Source: Thioalkalivibrio sp. ALJ7 (lineage in GTDB: Bacteria; Pseudomonadota; Gammaproteobacteria; Ectothiorhodospirales; Ectothiorhodospiraceae). From it: a stretch of 64,000 nucleotides of DNA. Positions 25,081-34,267 of the stretch are shown here, one piece after another. The first letter of the stretch is position 1. Each line of letters starts with the position of its first letter. The notes under the pieces are model-generated. The model made no database searches. It was not told the origin of the DNA and saw only the letters and a program-made list of their open reading frames with translations. The stretch spans positions 434,001-498,000 of the forward strand of contig NZ_AQXQ01000011.1 in assembly GCF_000376865.1 (NCBI RefSeq), written 5' to 3'. Position numbers and translations under genes: made by a program.

Positions 25081-26415
25081 ATGACAGCGGCCCTGCGCAA
25101 GCTGCGTGGCAGTCTGGTCCTGCGCCTCGCGGGGGTCACGGTCGTTACCGTTCTGATCTTCTCCCTGCTGACGGCCTGGGTGCTAGAGGCGGCCTTTCGC
25201 GACAATGCGGCCGATGCGGTCGAGACCCGCCTGGAGGCCCAGGTCCTGCTGTTGATGGGGCTGGCCGAGGTGATCGGCCCGGCCGATGTGCGCGTGCCCG
25301 AGATGCTCCCCGAGAGCCGGCTGCAATTGCCGGTCAGCGGTCTCTATGCACGCATCCTGGGTGAGGATGGCCAGACGCTGTGGCGCTCCCCTTCGGCTGT
25401 TGGAGTCTCGCTGCGGGACTGGTCGGAGGACGAATACTTCAGTTTCAGCCTGCCGGTGCAGTGGGAGCTGGAAGGCGACCAGGTCGGCCTGACCTTCCAG
25501 ATGCTGGAGGATCGGGAAGCCTTCAGCGAGCAGGTGGAGCAGTACCGTACCAGTCTCTGGCAGGGGCTGATGACCATGACCATCTCCATGATCATCGTAC
25601 TTTCCCTGGCGCTGTGGTTCTGGGGGCTGCGCCCACTGCGACAGGTTCGCAGCGACCTGGATGCGTTGCGCCATGGTGACCACGCGCGCCTGGAAGGGCA
25701 TTACCCCACCGAAGTTCGGGCACTGACGGGCAGTATCAATGATCTGGTGGAGTTCGAGCGGGCGCGCCTGGCGCGTCAGCAGAACGCGCTGGCGGATCTG
25801 GCCCACAGTCTAAAGACGCCGATCTCGGCACTGCGTTTGAACCTGGAGGGCGCACGCCCGGATAACGAAGACATGTGTCGTCAGGTGGATCGGCTGCAGG
25901 CGATTGTCCAGCACCAACTCAATCATGCGCAGCGCCTGGGGCCGGCACCGTTCCAGGCTCCCGAGCCGCTGGCGCCCATTATCGAACGCACCGGCCAGGC
26001 GCTGGGCCGATTGGCGAATCAGGAAGGCGTGGAGATCGAGACCGACCTGACCCCCGGTTGTGCGCTGCGTATGGACAGTGGTGCGATCTTCGAGCTACTG
26101 GGTAACACCCTGGATAATGCCATTCGCCATGCCACCACTCGGGTGCGGATCACCACCCGCTGCAAGCCCGGCGAGGTGATGCTGATCATCGACGACGATG
26201 GTCCTGGTATCCCGCCAGTCGATCGAGCACGAGTCCTGGAACGGGGTACAAGGGCAGACACCCGCGGTGGGCAGGACGAGGGTGCCACCGAGGGCCAGGG
26301 TCTGGGTCTCAATATTATTCATACCCTGGTCACAGACCATGGTGGGGCATTGTTCATTGAGCAGGCCCCGGAACTCCATGGCGCCCGTATTCGGATGGTG
26401 TTCGCGGCTTCGTGA
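25081..26415 (+). CDS. PhoQ-like sensor histidine kinase
   Basis: A 444-residue membrane kinase. TM1 is LVLRLAGVTVVTVLIFSLLT, followed by a roughly 125-residue periplasmic sensor rich in acidic residues (ADVRVPEMLPES, DWSEDEY). TM2 is around MTMTISMIIVLSLALWFWGL, then a HAMP-like segment. The H-box is LADLAHSLKTPISALRLNLE, and the ATPase has NTLDNAIRHA, IDDDGPGIPP and GQGLGLNIIHTL. I chose the ATG at 25081, the first after the regulator stop; its ribosome binding site is weak, so coupling is likely. Confidence 0.92.
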   Translation: MTAALRKLRGSLVLRLAGVTVVTVLIFSLLTAWVLEAAFRDNAADAVETRLEAQVLLLMGLAEVIGPADVRVPEMLPESRLQLPVSGLYARILGEDGQTLWRSPSAVGVSLRDWSEDEYFSFSLPVQWELEGDQVGLTFQMLEDREAFSEQVEQYRTSLWQGLMTMTISMIIVLSLALWFWGLRPLRQVRSDLDALRHGDHARLEGHYPTEVRALTGSINDLVEFERARLARQQNALADLAHSLKTPISALRLNLEGARPDNEDMCRQVDRLQAIVQHQLNHAQRLGPAPFQAPEPLAPIIERTGQALGRLANQEGVEIETDLTPGCALRMDSGAIFELLGNTLDNAIRHATTRVRITTRCKPGEVMLIIDDDGPGIPPVDRARVLERGTRADTRGGQDEGATEGQGLGLNIIHTLVTDHGGALFIEQAPELHGARIRMVFAAS

Positions 26416-26435
26416 CGACCGGGTGATAGGGCTCT

Positions 26436-26468
26436 TCACCACGGAGCACACGGAGGTCACGGAGAAAG
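26436..26468. repeat. Single arm of the CACAGAGG repeat family
   Basis: TTCACCACGGAGCACACGGA followed by GGTCACGGAGAAA, like the left arms of 11999-12201 and 20717-20962. I find no complementary right arm, so this is a solo remnant. The rest of the 26416-26607 gap shows nothing recognisable. Confidence 0.5.
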
Positions 26469-26607
26469 GCCGATCAAGAGGTTGGTCACAGGGAGACGGG
26501 AAGCGCGTGCAGGTTCTGGATGAGCATGAGGAAGGCATGGGCTCACGCCGGCCGTAGCGTAGCGAAATGCATCGACCCGGGCATTCCTTACGCTTAGCCG
26601 TTCGAGA

Positions 26608-27864
26608 TCAGAGCGTAAGGCCGTCCAGCGGCAGGGCCGGGTCTTCGCCCAGTACGCTGGCGCGTACCAGCGCTGCGGCGCCGCAGGCGAAGGTCCAACC
26701 GAGGTGGCCGGAACCGGTGTTGAGGTAAAGGCCTGGTACCTGGGTGGCTCCGAGGATCGGGGTGCCGCGGGCGCTCATCGGGCGCAGGCCGGTCCATGGG
26801 GCCATGGTCTCGGCATCCATCTGCTCGGGCAGGCCGACCAGGGTGCGCCGGCAGTGGTCCAGCACGCTGGCGGCGCGTTGCGGGTTCAGGTGGCGATCAC
26901 GCCCGGCAAATTCGGCGGTGCCGGCCAGGCGCAGGCGATTGCCCAGCGGGGTCATCACGACCTTGTTGGCGTCGTCGATCAACGGCAGGTTGAGCCGCGA
27001 GTCGGCCTCCATCGGCAGGGTCAGCGAATAGCCTTTCACCGGCGCTACGGGTAGCCGGATGCCCAGCGGGCGCAGCAGGTCGGGCGCGTGGTAGCCGTTG
27101 GCAACTACACAGGCATCTGCAGCGATTGGCCCTGCCGAGGTCTCCAGCGCATCAAGGCGTCCCTGGAAGGTTCGCAGGCGTCGTACCCCGATGCCCGGGT
27201 AATAGGTCAGCCCCCGGCGCCGGGTGATGGCCAGTAGGCCGGTGGTGAACCGGGCGGCATCACCGATGGCGTCATCCGGGAAATACAGCCCGCCGCACAG
27301 CCGGTCGCGCACGGGTGCGAGTGCCGGCTCTTCGCTGATGATGCGTTCTACGTCCCAGTCCTCGAAGCGTACGCCGACGTCCATCATGCCCTCGCTGGCG
27401 GCTCGGTTGCGCGCCTGACTGGCCGGGTCCTGGAACAGTTTGAGAATGCCGCAGCGGCGAAAGCCGAAGTTCAGCCCCTCGGGGTCCAGCTCGCGCTGCA
27501 GGCGGTCGATCTCCTGCAGGGAGAAGGTCGCGAGGCGGGCATTCAGCCGGGTGTGTTCCTCGAAGGTGCTACGGCGGCTGTTCCAGAGAAAGCGCAGCCC
27601 CCAGCCGACCAGGCCCGGCATCGCGCGCGGTCGCACCAGCAGCGGCGAGTCGGCGCGGCCCAGGTAGCGCAACAGGTCGAGACCCACGCCCGGAGTATTC
27701 CACGGTTCGGCGTGGCTGGCGTGTAGCATGCCGCCATTGGCAAAGCTGGCCCCGCTGGCCGGCTCCGCGCTGGCGTCCAGCAATACCACCTCGGCTCCGG
27801 CCTCCTGCAGGTACCAGGCTGTGGTGACGCCGATGACCCCGGCGCCAATCACCGCTACGCGCAT
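26608..27864 (-). CDS. dadA: D-amino-acid dehydrogenase, small-subunit type
   Basis: FAD enzyme oxidising D-amino acids to keto acids and ammonia with electrons to quinone; inner-membrane associated. The 418-aa protein starts with MRVAVIGAGVIGVTTAWYLQ and has the DadA signature ASFANGGMLHASHAEPWNTP, GLNFGFRRCGILKLF, APVKGYSLTLP, PWTGLRPMSARGTPILG and GSGHLGWTFACGAA. Family length matches. Located 25 bases downstream of hrpA in the same direction. Confidence 0.92.
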   Translation of the reverse strand: MRVAVIGAGVIGVTTAWYLQEAGAEVVLLDASAEPASGASFANGGMLHASHAEPWNTPGVGLDLLRYLGRADSPLLVRPRAMPGLVGWGLRFLWNSRRSTFEEHTRLNARLATFSLQEIDRLQRELDPEGLNFGFRRCGILKLFQDPASQARNRAASEGMMDVGVRFEDWDVERIISEEPALAPVRDRLCGGLYFPDDAIGDAARFTTGLLAITRRRGLTYYPGIGVRRLRTFQGRLDALETSAGPIAADACVVANGYHAPDLLRPLGIRLPVAPVKGYSLTLPMEADSRLNLPLIDDANKVVMTPLGNRLRLAGTAEFAGRDRHLNPQRAASVLDHCRRTLVGLPEQMDAETMAPWTGLRPMSARGTPILGATQVPGLYLNTGSGHLGWTFACGAAALVRASVLGEDPALPLDGLTL

Positions 27865-27889
27865 CCCTCGATCCTTTTATCGTGGTGGC

Positions 27890-30800
27890 TCATGTGCCAC
27901 TGGCCAGTCGTTGGATCAGTGTCGCGTATTCGCGTTCCAGGCGTTTGGGCGACACCTTCTCGCGGGTGCCCAGCTCCTGGGCGAACTGCGAGACGCGAAA
28001 CTCCTCGATGCGGTAGCGAAAGGCCAGCACGTCGGGGTGGTCCGGCGCGCGCGCGATCAGTTCCTGTGCCTGCTGCCACAGTGGCTCGACTGCCACACGT
28101 CGGGCGCGGTCCTTGTCCGGGGCCTGGGTCAGGCGTTCCAGACGCTTGTCGATCGCCTGCAGGTAGCGCGGCAGCTCGGGCAGCACGGCGTGCGGGGTGC
28201 GCAGCAGGAAATCGGCCGGGACCAGGGCGTCGAGCTGCTCGCGGATGTCGCGTGCGGCCTCGATCCAGGACAGCGGCAGATCCCCCTGCAGCCGGGTGCG
28301 CAGGTCGTGCCAGTGGCGCAGGATCTCGGCGGCCAGGCGCGAGAGTTCCATCACCGTCGGCGACAACTCGGGCAGGCTGGCCTCCAGGCGCTCTTGAAAG
28401 TTCTCGGCCTCGCGTGGCCACGGCTCGGCCAGGAACACGCGGTCGGCCGCGGCCTCCAGGATCTGGTCGCGCAGGGCCTCGCAGCTGCCGAGTGTCGAGT
28501 AGTTCAGGCAGGCGCGTTCGATCTCCGGGAGCTGGCGGCGCAGATCGCGGGCGGTCTTGCGCGCGCCCAGCAGGAACAGCCGGCGCAGCCCCGCGCGGTG
28601 GGCGCGCGCGGCCCGCGCCGGGTCCGGTTCCAGCTCCAGCGAGACGGCGTCACCGCGATCGACCAGAATCGGGAAGGCGCGCAGCTGCGCCCCTTGGTGA
28701 TCGAATTCGACGCTCTCCGGCAGCGCGCCGAAGTCCCATTCGGTGATCCCCTCGCGGGTGATCTCGTCCGGGCGGCTGGCGTCGAAATGGGCCTCGGCGC
28801 TGTCGCCCAGCCGGCGCTTCAGCGCGGCCAGGTCGCGGCCGCTGGCCTGCTCGCTGCCTTCCGGGTCGAGGATGCGGAAGCGCATCACCAGGTGTGGCTC
28901 CAGGTTCTCCGGGCGCCAGGCATCCAGCGGAATCTCGGTGCCGGTCATCGCGCGCAGGGCCTCGGCCAGCGCCGGGGTCAGCGGGCCCTGGCGGTGTTCG
29001 ATGCGCGCGAGCGCGGCCTGCGCGAAATCCGGCGCGGGCACGAACTGGCGGCGCAGGCCCTTGGGCAGGCTCTTCAATAGGCCGGTCACGCGCTCCTCCA
29101 GCAGCCCCGGTACCAGCCAGTCGCCCAGCCAGTCGGGTACCGCATTCAGCGCCGCGATCGGGATGGTCACGGTCACGCCGTCGTCCGGCTGGCCCGGTTC
29201 GAAGCGGTAGGCCAGCGGCAGGCGCAGGCCCTCGAGCTCCAGGTGATCGGGGTAGGCCCCTTGCGGGAGTGCGGTGTCCGGCTCGTTCAGCAGCTCCGCG
29301 CGGTCGATCCGCAGGGCGTCGGGGTCCCGCTTCTCGGCCTTGCGCGCCCAGGTCTCGAAGCTCGTGCCGTCAGTGATCTCCGCCGGCAGGCGGGCGTCAT
29401 AGAAGTCGAACAGCCGATCCTCTTCCACCAGCAGGTCGCGTCGGCGCCCGCGCGCCTCCTGCTCGGCGATCTCGGCCACCGCTTCGCGGTTGGCCTGCAC
29501 CCCCTTGGAGCGGGTGCGCAGCTCGCCGCCGACCAGGCCCTCGCGGATCAGGATGCGCCGCGCTTCGGCCGGGTCGTGTCTTGCGAAGTCCACCGGCTTT
29601 TTCGGGGCGACGACCAGGCCGTACAGGGTGATACGGTCGAAGGCCCCGACGCGTCCGCTGCGGCGCTGGAAGTGCGGCTCGAAGATATGGTGCTTGAGCA
29701 GGTGCGCCGCCGCGGCCAGGATCCAGTCGGGCTCGATGCGGGCATTGTCGCGGGCGTAGACGCGGGTGGTCTCGGCGATCTCCGCGCTCATCACCCAGGC
29801 CGGTTTCTTTTTCGCCAGGACCGAGCCGGGATGGATCTGGAAGCGGCGGTTGCGCGCGCCGAGGTAGTCGCCGCGCTCGGTCTTCTGCCCGATCTGGCTG
29901 ATCAGCCCGGTCAGCAGTGCGCGGTGCACGGGCTCGGCGTCGGCCGGTTGGTGGTTCGGCTTCAGGTCCATCTCGCGGGCCTGGCGCAGCAGCTGCACGC
30001 GCAACTCCTGCCACTCGCGCACGCGCAGGAAGTTCAGGAAGTGCTCGCGGCACCAGCGTTTCAGCGCATTCGAGCCGAGGTCCTCGCGCGCGGTGTGCCA
30101 GGCCTCCCACAGCCGCAGCATGCCCATGAAGTCGGAGCCCTCGACCTGAAACTCCCGATGGGCCTGGTCCGCCGCTTGCGTGGCCTCGGCCGGGCGTTCG
30201 CGCGGGTCCTGCAGCGACAGGAAGGCGGCGATGGTCGCGGTCTCGGTTACGCAGCCGTGATCGGCCCCGGCCAGCAGCATCGCGCCGTGGCGCGGGTCGA
30301 TGGGCATGCGCGCCAACTGGCGGCCGCGCGGGGTGATGCGGCCGCGGGCATCCACCGCGCCCAGCTCCTCCAGCAGGCGGTAGCCGTCCTTGACCAGACG
30401 CGGGTCGGGTGGGTCCACGAACGGGAACTGGCGCGGCTGGCCCAGTTTCAGCGCGGCCATCTGCAGGATCACCGAGGCGAGGTTGGAGCGCTGGATCTCC
30501 GGGTCGGTGAACGGCGGGCGCAGGTTGTAGTCGTCCTCCGCGAACAGGCGGATGCAGATGCCGGGGCCCAGTCGTCCGCAGCGCCCGGCGCGCTGGTCGC
30601 AGGCGGCCTGCGAGATCGGCTCCAGGCTCAGGCGCTGGACCCGCGAGCGCCAGGAGTAGCGCGAGACGCGGGCCAGCCCCGAGTCGATCACGAAGCGGAT
30701 GCCGGGGACGGTCAGCGCGGTCTCGGCGACATTGGTGGCCAGCACGATGCGCCGGCCCGCGTGCGACTGGAACACCCGCGACTGCTCGCGGGCGGACAGG

Positions 30801-31837
30801 CGTGCGTACAGCGCCAGGACCTCGGTATCCGCGCGCACCTGCCCGCGCAGGGCCTTGTGGGCGTCGCGGATCTCGCGCTCGCCGGGCAGGAACACCAGGA
30901 TGTCGCCGGGCCCGGCGCGCTCACATTCGGCCACCGCGTCGCGGATGCCGTCGAACAGGTCGCGTTCGCCGCGGCCGGCGTCTTCCTCGTCGGCCGCGTC
31001 TTCCGGCTCGATCGGGCGGTAGCGCAGCTCCACCGGGTAGGTGCGTCCGGCCACGGTCAGGATCGGGGCGTCGTCGAAGAACGCGGACAGCCGCTCCGGG
31101 TCCAGCGTGGCGGAGGTGATGATGATGCGCAGCTCCGGGCGCTTCTTCGACAGGCGCTTGAGCACGCCCATCAGGAAGTCGATGTTCAGGCTGCGCTCGT
31201 GGGCCTCGTCGACGATCAGGGTGTCGTAGGCACGCAGCTCCGGGTCATGCGCCAGCTCCGCCAGCAGCATGCCGTCGGTCATCAGCTTGACCCAGTTGTT
31301 CGGCCCGGTCTGGTCGGAAAAGCGCACCTTGAAGCCGACGGTGGAGGTCGCATCACCCCCGAGCGTGGTGCCCAGTTCCTCGGCGATGCGGCTGGCGACG
31401 GAGCGTGCGGCGATGCGGCGCGGCTGGGTGTGGCCGATCAGTCCGGCCTCCCCGCGCCCGGCTTCCAGGCATAGTTTTGGCAATTGGGTGGTCTTGCCGG
31501 AGCCGGTCTCTCCGCACAGCACCAGCACCCGATGTTCGCGAATGGCCGCAACGATCCGTTCGCGCTCGGCGTGGATCGGCAGGTCGCCAGCGTAGATGGG
31601 GTGCGGGCGCAGACGGGCGCGCTCGTCGCTGCCTACCTGGGGGTTGGCTCCCTCGGTGGTGGCCAGGCGTTCGGTGAGGGTGCGGGCCATGCGGTCGCAC
31701 GGCTGCCCGCGCTTCTGGCGCTGGCGGGCTCGGCGCAGCAGGTCTGCGAGATCCTTGCGTTCGCGGCCGGCGGGCAGCGCCTCGATGCGGGCCGCGAGGG
31801 CGTCCAGATCCGGGGCGGGGGCCGGGTTCACGATCAA
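27890..31837 (-). CDS. hrpA: ATP-dependent RNA helicase HrpA
   Basis: DEAH-box helicase of about 1315 aa, implicated in mRNA processing and rescue of stalled or collided ribosomes. Motif I is CGETGSGKTTQLPKLC, Ia HTQPRRIAARSVA, II IVDEAHERSLN, III ITSATLD, and VI QRAGRCGRLGPG. HA2/OB domains and the long DUF3418 C-terminal region follow. The start is a TTG at 31837 overlapping the SPOR-gene stop, or a GTG at 31831; coupling to the upstream gene is likely in both cases. No frameshift over 3.9 kb. Confidence 0.96.
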   Translation of the reverse strand: MIVNPAPAPDLDALAARIEALPAGRERKDLADLLRRARQRQKRGQPCDRMARTLTERLATTEGANPQVGSDERARLRPHPIYAGDLPIHAERERIVAAIREHRVLVLCGETGSGKTTQLPKLCLEAGRGEAGLIGHTQPRRIAARSVASRIAEELGTTLGGDATSTVGFKVRFSDQTGPNNWVKLMTDGMLLAELAHDPELRAYDTLIVDEAHERSLNIDFLMGVLKRLSKKRPELRIIITSATLDPERLSAFFDDAPILTVAGRTYPVELRYRPIEPEDAADEEDAGRGERDLFDGIRDAVAECERAGPGDILVFLPGEREIRDAHKALRGQVRADTEVLALYARLSAREQSRVFQSHAGRRIVLATNVAETALTVPGIRFVIDSGLARVSRYSWRSRVQRLSLEPISQAACDQRAGRCGRLGPGICIRLFAEDDYNLRPPFTDPEIQRSNLASVILQMAALKLGQPRQFPFVDPPDPRLVKDGYRLLEELGAVDARGRITPRGRQLARMPIDPRHGAMLLAGADHGCVTETATIAAFLSLQDPRERPAEATQAADQAHREFQVEGSDFMGMLRLWEAWHTAREDLGSNALKRWCREHFLNFLRVREWQELRVQLLRQAREMDLKPNHQPADAEPVHRALLTGLISQIGQKTERGDYLGARNRRFQIHPGSVLAKKKPAWVMSAEIAETTRVYARDNARIEPDWILAAAAHLLKHHIFEPHFQRRSGRVGAFDRITLYGLVVAPKKPVDFARHDPAEARRILIREGLVGGELRTRSKGVQANREAVAEIAEQEARGRRRDLLVEEDRLFDFYDARLPAEITDGTSFETWARKAEKRDPDALRIDRAELLNEPDTALPQGAYPDHLELEGLRLPLAYRFEPGQPDDGVTVTIPIAALNAVPDWLGDWLVPGLLEERVTGLLKSLPKGLRRQFVPAPDFAQAALARIEHRQGPLTPALAEALRAMTGTEIPLDAWRPENLEPHLVMRFRILDPEGSEQASGRDLAALKRRLGDSAEAHFDASRPDEITREGITEWDFGALPESVEFDHQGAQLRAFPILVDRGDAVSLELEPDPARAARAHRAGLRRLFLLGARKTARDLRRQLPEIERACLNYSTLGSCEALRDQILEAAADRVFLAEPWPREAENFQERLEASLPELSPTVMELSRLAAEILRHWHDLRTRLQGDLPLSWIEAARDIREQLDALVPADFLLRTPHAVLPELPRYLQAIDKRLERLTQAPDKDRARRVAVEPLWQQAQELIARAPDHPDVLAFRYRIEEFRVSQFAQELGTREKVSPKRLEREYATLIQRLASGT

Positions 31838-32424
31838 CCCTGGTAGCGCAGACGCAGGGCCTCGATGTTCTCCGTGCGCAGCCGCTCCAGTGCCTGGCGT
31901 ACGCGCTCCTCGTCACTGAACGGGCCGAGGTAGACGCGATACCAGGTCTCGCCCTGGATCTCGACCTCGTGCACCTGCGGGTCCAGGCCGATCAGGGTCA
32001 GGCGAGCCTTCATCTCGTCGGCCTGCTCGAATCGGCGGAACGATCCCGTCTGCAGTACCACCGGGTCGCCTTCGCTGGGCGATTCGGCGGGTGGCAGGGC
32101 AGGAGCGGCGGTGTCGCGTTCGGACTCCGGTACGCGAATCTCGTCCTCGGGCAGCAGCTCGTAGTAGCGGAAGCGGGGCTCGTCGTCCGAGGGCACCGTG
32201 TCGCGTTCCACCGGGGCGGGGACGGGTGCCATTGCGGCGGGCGTGTCGTCCGGGTCGCCAAACAACGCGCCGAGGTCGGGCGAACGGTCGGCCCCTTGCA
32301 GGTACAGGATGGCGGCAATCCCCAGCCCCAGACCCAGGCCGATCAGCATCCACACCCAGCCGGGTATCGGCCGGGAGGTCTTCCGCGGAGTGGGTTTGCG
32401 ACGGGTCTTGCGCGCCTGGGCCAT
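31834..32424 (-). CDS. SPOR-domain protein (FtsN-like)
   Basis: A 196-residue bitopic membrane protein: basic cytoplasmic N-terminus (ARKTRRKPTPRKTSRP), one TM (GWVWMLIGLGLGLGIAAILY), an acidic/Pro-rich linker, and a C-terminal SPOR domain (VVLQTGSFRRFEQADEMKAR, then WYRVYLGPFSDEERVRQALE) that binds denuded peptidoglycan at septa. Position between argS and hrpA, near priA, matches the argS-SPOR neighbourhood of other gammaproteobacteria, where the gene is ftsN-like. Lies 4 bases after argS. Confidence 0.9.
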   Translation of the reverse strand: MAQARKTRRKPTPRKTSRPIPGWVWMLIGLGLGLGIAAILYLQGADRSPDLGALFGDPDDTPAAMAPVPAPVERDTVPSDDEPRFRYYELLPEDEIRVPESERDTAAPALPPAESPSEGDPVVLQTGSFRRFEQADEMKARLTLIGLDPQVHEVEIQGETWYRVYLGPFSDEERVRQALERLRTENIEALRLRYQG

Positions 32425-32428
32425 GGTT

Positions 32429-34192
32429 CTACATCCGTTCCGGGGCGGTGACGCCCAGCAGGCGCAGCCCGTTGCCCAGGACCTGCTTGATCCCGGTGAT
32501 CAATGCCAGTCGGGCCGCGATGACCTCGGGGTCGTCGGCATTCAGGAACGGTACCGCGTTGTAATAGGTGTGGAAACCGGCGGCCAGATCGCGCAGGTAC
32601 TGGGCGATCTGATGTGGCTCGCAGGCCTCGGCCGCTGCCGCGATCACTTCAGGGAAGCGGTCGAGGCGGTCCAGCAGGTCATCCTCTAGGGGTTCGGCCA
32701 GGCGGGTGCTGAGGCCTTCGGCCTCGGCGGTTGCCGGGGCGTGGCCGCGCTCGGCGGCAGTGCGCAGCACGCTCGCGATGCGCGCGTGGGCGTACTGGAT
32801 GTAGTACATGGGGTTGTCATTGGACTGCGACTTGGCGAGATCCAGGTCGAAGTCCAGGTGCTGGTCGCAACGGCGCTGCACATAGAAGAAGCGCGCGGCA
32901 TCCGACCCGACCTCGTCGCGCAGCTCGCGCAGGGTGACGAACTGCCCGGCGCGGGTGGACATCGGCAGGCGTTCGCCCCCGCGATAGAGGATCGCGAACT
33001 GCACCAGCAGCACGTCGAGGCGGTCGGCCTCCAGGCCCAGGGCCTGCAGGGCGGCGCGCACGCGCGGGACGTAGCCGTGGTGGTCGGCGCCCCAGATGTT
33101 GATCACGCGTTCGAAGCCGCGCTGGAACTTCTCGCGGTGGTAGGCGATGTCGGAGGCGAAGTAGGTGTAGTCGCCGTTCTCGCGGCGTACCACGCGGTCC
33201 TTGTCGTCGCCGTATTCGGTGGAGCGGAACCACAGCGCCCCGTCCTGCTCGTACAGGGCGCCACGGGTTTGCAGCTCGTCCACCGCGGCGTCGATCGCGC
33301 CGGAGTCGGCCAGGCTGCGCTCGGAGAACCAGCACTGGTATTCGACCCCGAACTCGCGCAGGTCGTCGCGGATGTCTTCGAGGATCGCGTTCAGGCCGCA
33401 GTCGAAGACGCTGCGGTAGAGGTCTTCTCCCAGCACCTCGCGGGCGCGGGCGATCACGGCGTCGATGAAGACTTCCTTGTCACCCCCGGCGGGCTCGTCC
33501 GCTGGCAGGTCGCGGGTGATGGCCTCGGCCGGATGCACGCCTTGCTCGCCGATCTGTGCGGTCAGGGTGTCGGCCACCGGGTAGATGTAGTCGCCCTGGT
33601 AGCCGTTGGCCGGGAACGGCACGTCCACGCCGTGGCGTTCCAGGTAACGCAGCCAGACGCTGGCGGCGAGGATGTTCATCTGCCGCCCGGCATCGTTCAC
33701 GTAGTACTCGCGGGTGACATCGAAGCCGCAGAAATCCAGCAGGTCCGCGACCGTCGCCCCGAAGGCCGCGCCGCGGCCGTGGCCGACATGCAGCGGGCCG
33801 GTGGGGTTGGCGGAGACAAACTCGACCTGGATGGGTCGGCCACCGCCCACGCTGGAACGCCCGAAGTCGGCACTCTGGGTCGCGATGCGGCCGAGCACCA
33901 GCGCACGGGCATCCGCGGCCAGGCGGAAGTTGATGAACCCCGGCCCGGCGATCTCGGTGGCGGCGAGGCCGGGCACAGTTGGCATCGCCGCGCTAAGGGC
34001 CTCGGCCAGATCCCGCGGCTTTGATTTCGCCGGTCGCGCGAGCTGCATCGCCAGGTTGCTGGCAAAATCGCCGTGCTCGCGGTCGCGCGCGCGGGTGACC
34101 TGAACCTCGACGCCATGATCGGCGGGCACGCGGCCATCGGCTACCAGGGTCTCCAGGGCGGCCGCGAGGGCCTCGGTGAGGGTGTCTTTCAA
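32429..34192 (-). CDS. argS: Arginyl-tRNA synthetase
   Basis: Class I synthetase charging tRNA-Arg, 587 aa. N-terminal Add1 domain, then the HIGH-like motif GPLHVGHGRGAAFG and GDYTYFASDIAYHREKFQRG. The class-specific MSTRAGQFVTL stands at the KMSKS position, and the C-terminal DALR anticodon domain ends LGNGLRLLGVTAPERM. The start at 34192 is the first ATG of the frame; 75 non-coding bases separate it from priA. Confidence 0.97.
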   Translation of the reverse strand: MKDTLTEALAAALETLVADGRVPADHGVEVQVTRARDREHGDFASNLAMQLARPAKSKPRDLAEALSAAMPTVPGLAATEIAGPGFINFRLAADARALVLGRIATQSADFGRSSVGGGRPIQVEFVSANPTGPLHVGHGRGAAFGATVADLLDFCGFDVTREYYVNDAGRQMNILAASVWLRYLERHGVDVPFPANGYQGDYIYPVADTLTAQIGEQGVHPAEAITRDLPADEPAGGDKEVFIDAVIARAREVLGEDLYRSVFDCGLNAILEDIRDDLREFGVEYQCWFSERSLADSGAIDAAVDELQTRGALYEQDGALWFRSTEYGDDKDRVVRRENGDYTYFASDIAYHREKFQRGFERVINIWGADHHGYVPRVRAALQALGLEADRLDVLLVQFAILYRGGERLPMSTRAGQFVTLRELRDEVGSDAARFFYVQRRCDQHLDFDLDLAKSQSNDNPMYYIQYAHARIASVLRTAAERGHAPATAEAEGLSTRLAEPLEDDLLDRLDRFPEVIAAAAEACEPHQIAQYLRDLAAGFHTYYNAVPFLNADDPEVIAARLALITGIKQVLGNGLRLLGVTAPERM

Positions 34193-34267
34193 GAGGGGCT
34201 CGTTCCGTCGTGTAAAAAGGGCCGCATTCTAACCCGTAAGTCCGGGGCGTGCCGCCCCTCGCGAGAC

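Noticed and set aside
29243-31474. 743-codon open frame antisense to hrpA
   Set aside because: Long antisense frames are common in GC-rich genes; the translation is low-complexity and shows no domain, while hrpA on the other strand is fully conserved.
32741-34024. 427-codon open frame antisense to argS
   Set aside because: Shadow of argS; no ribosome site or recognisable motif.
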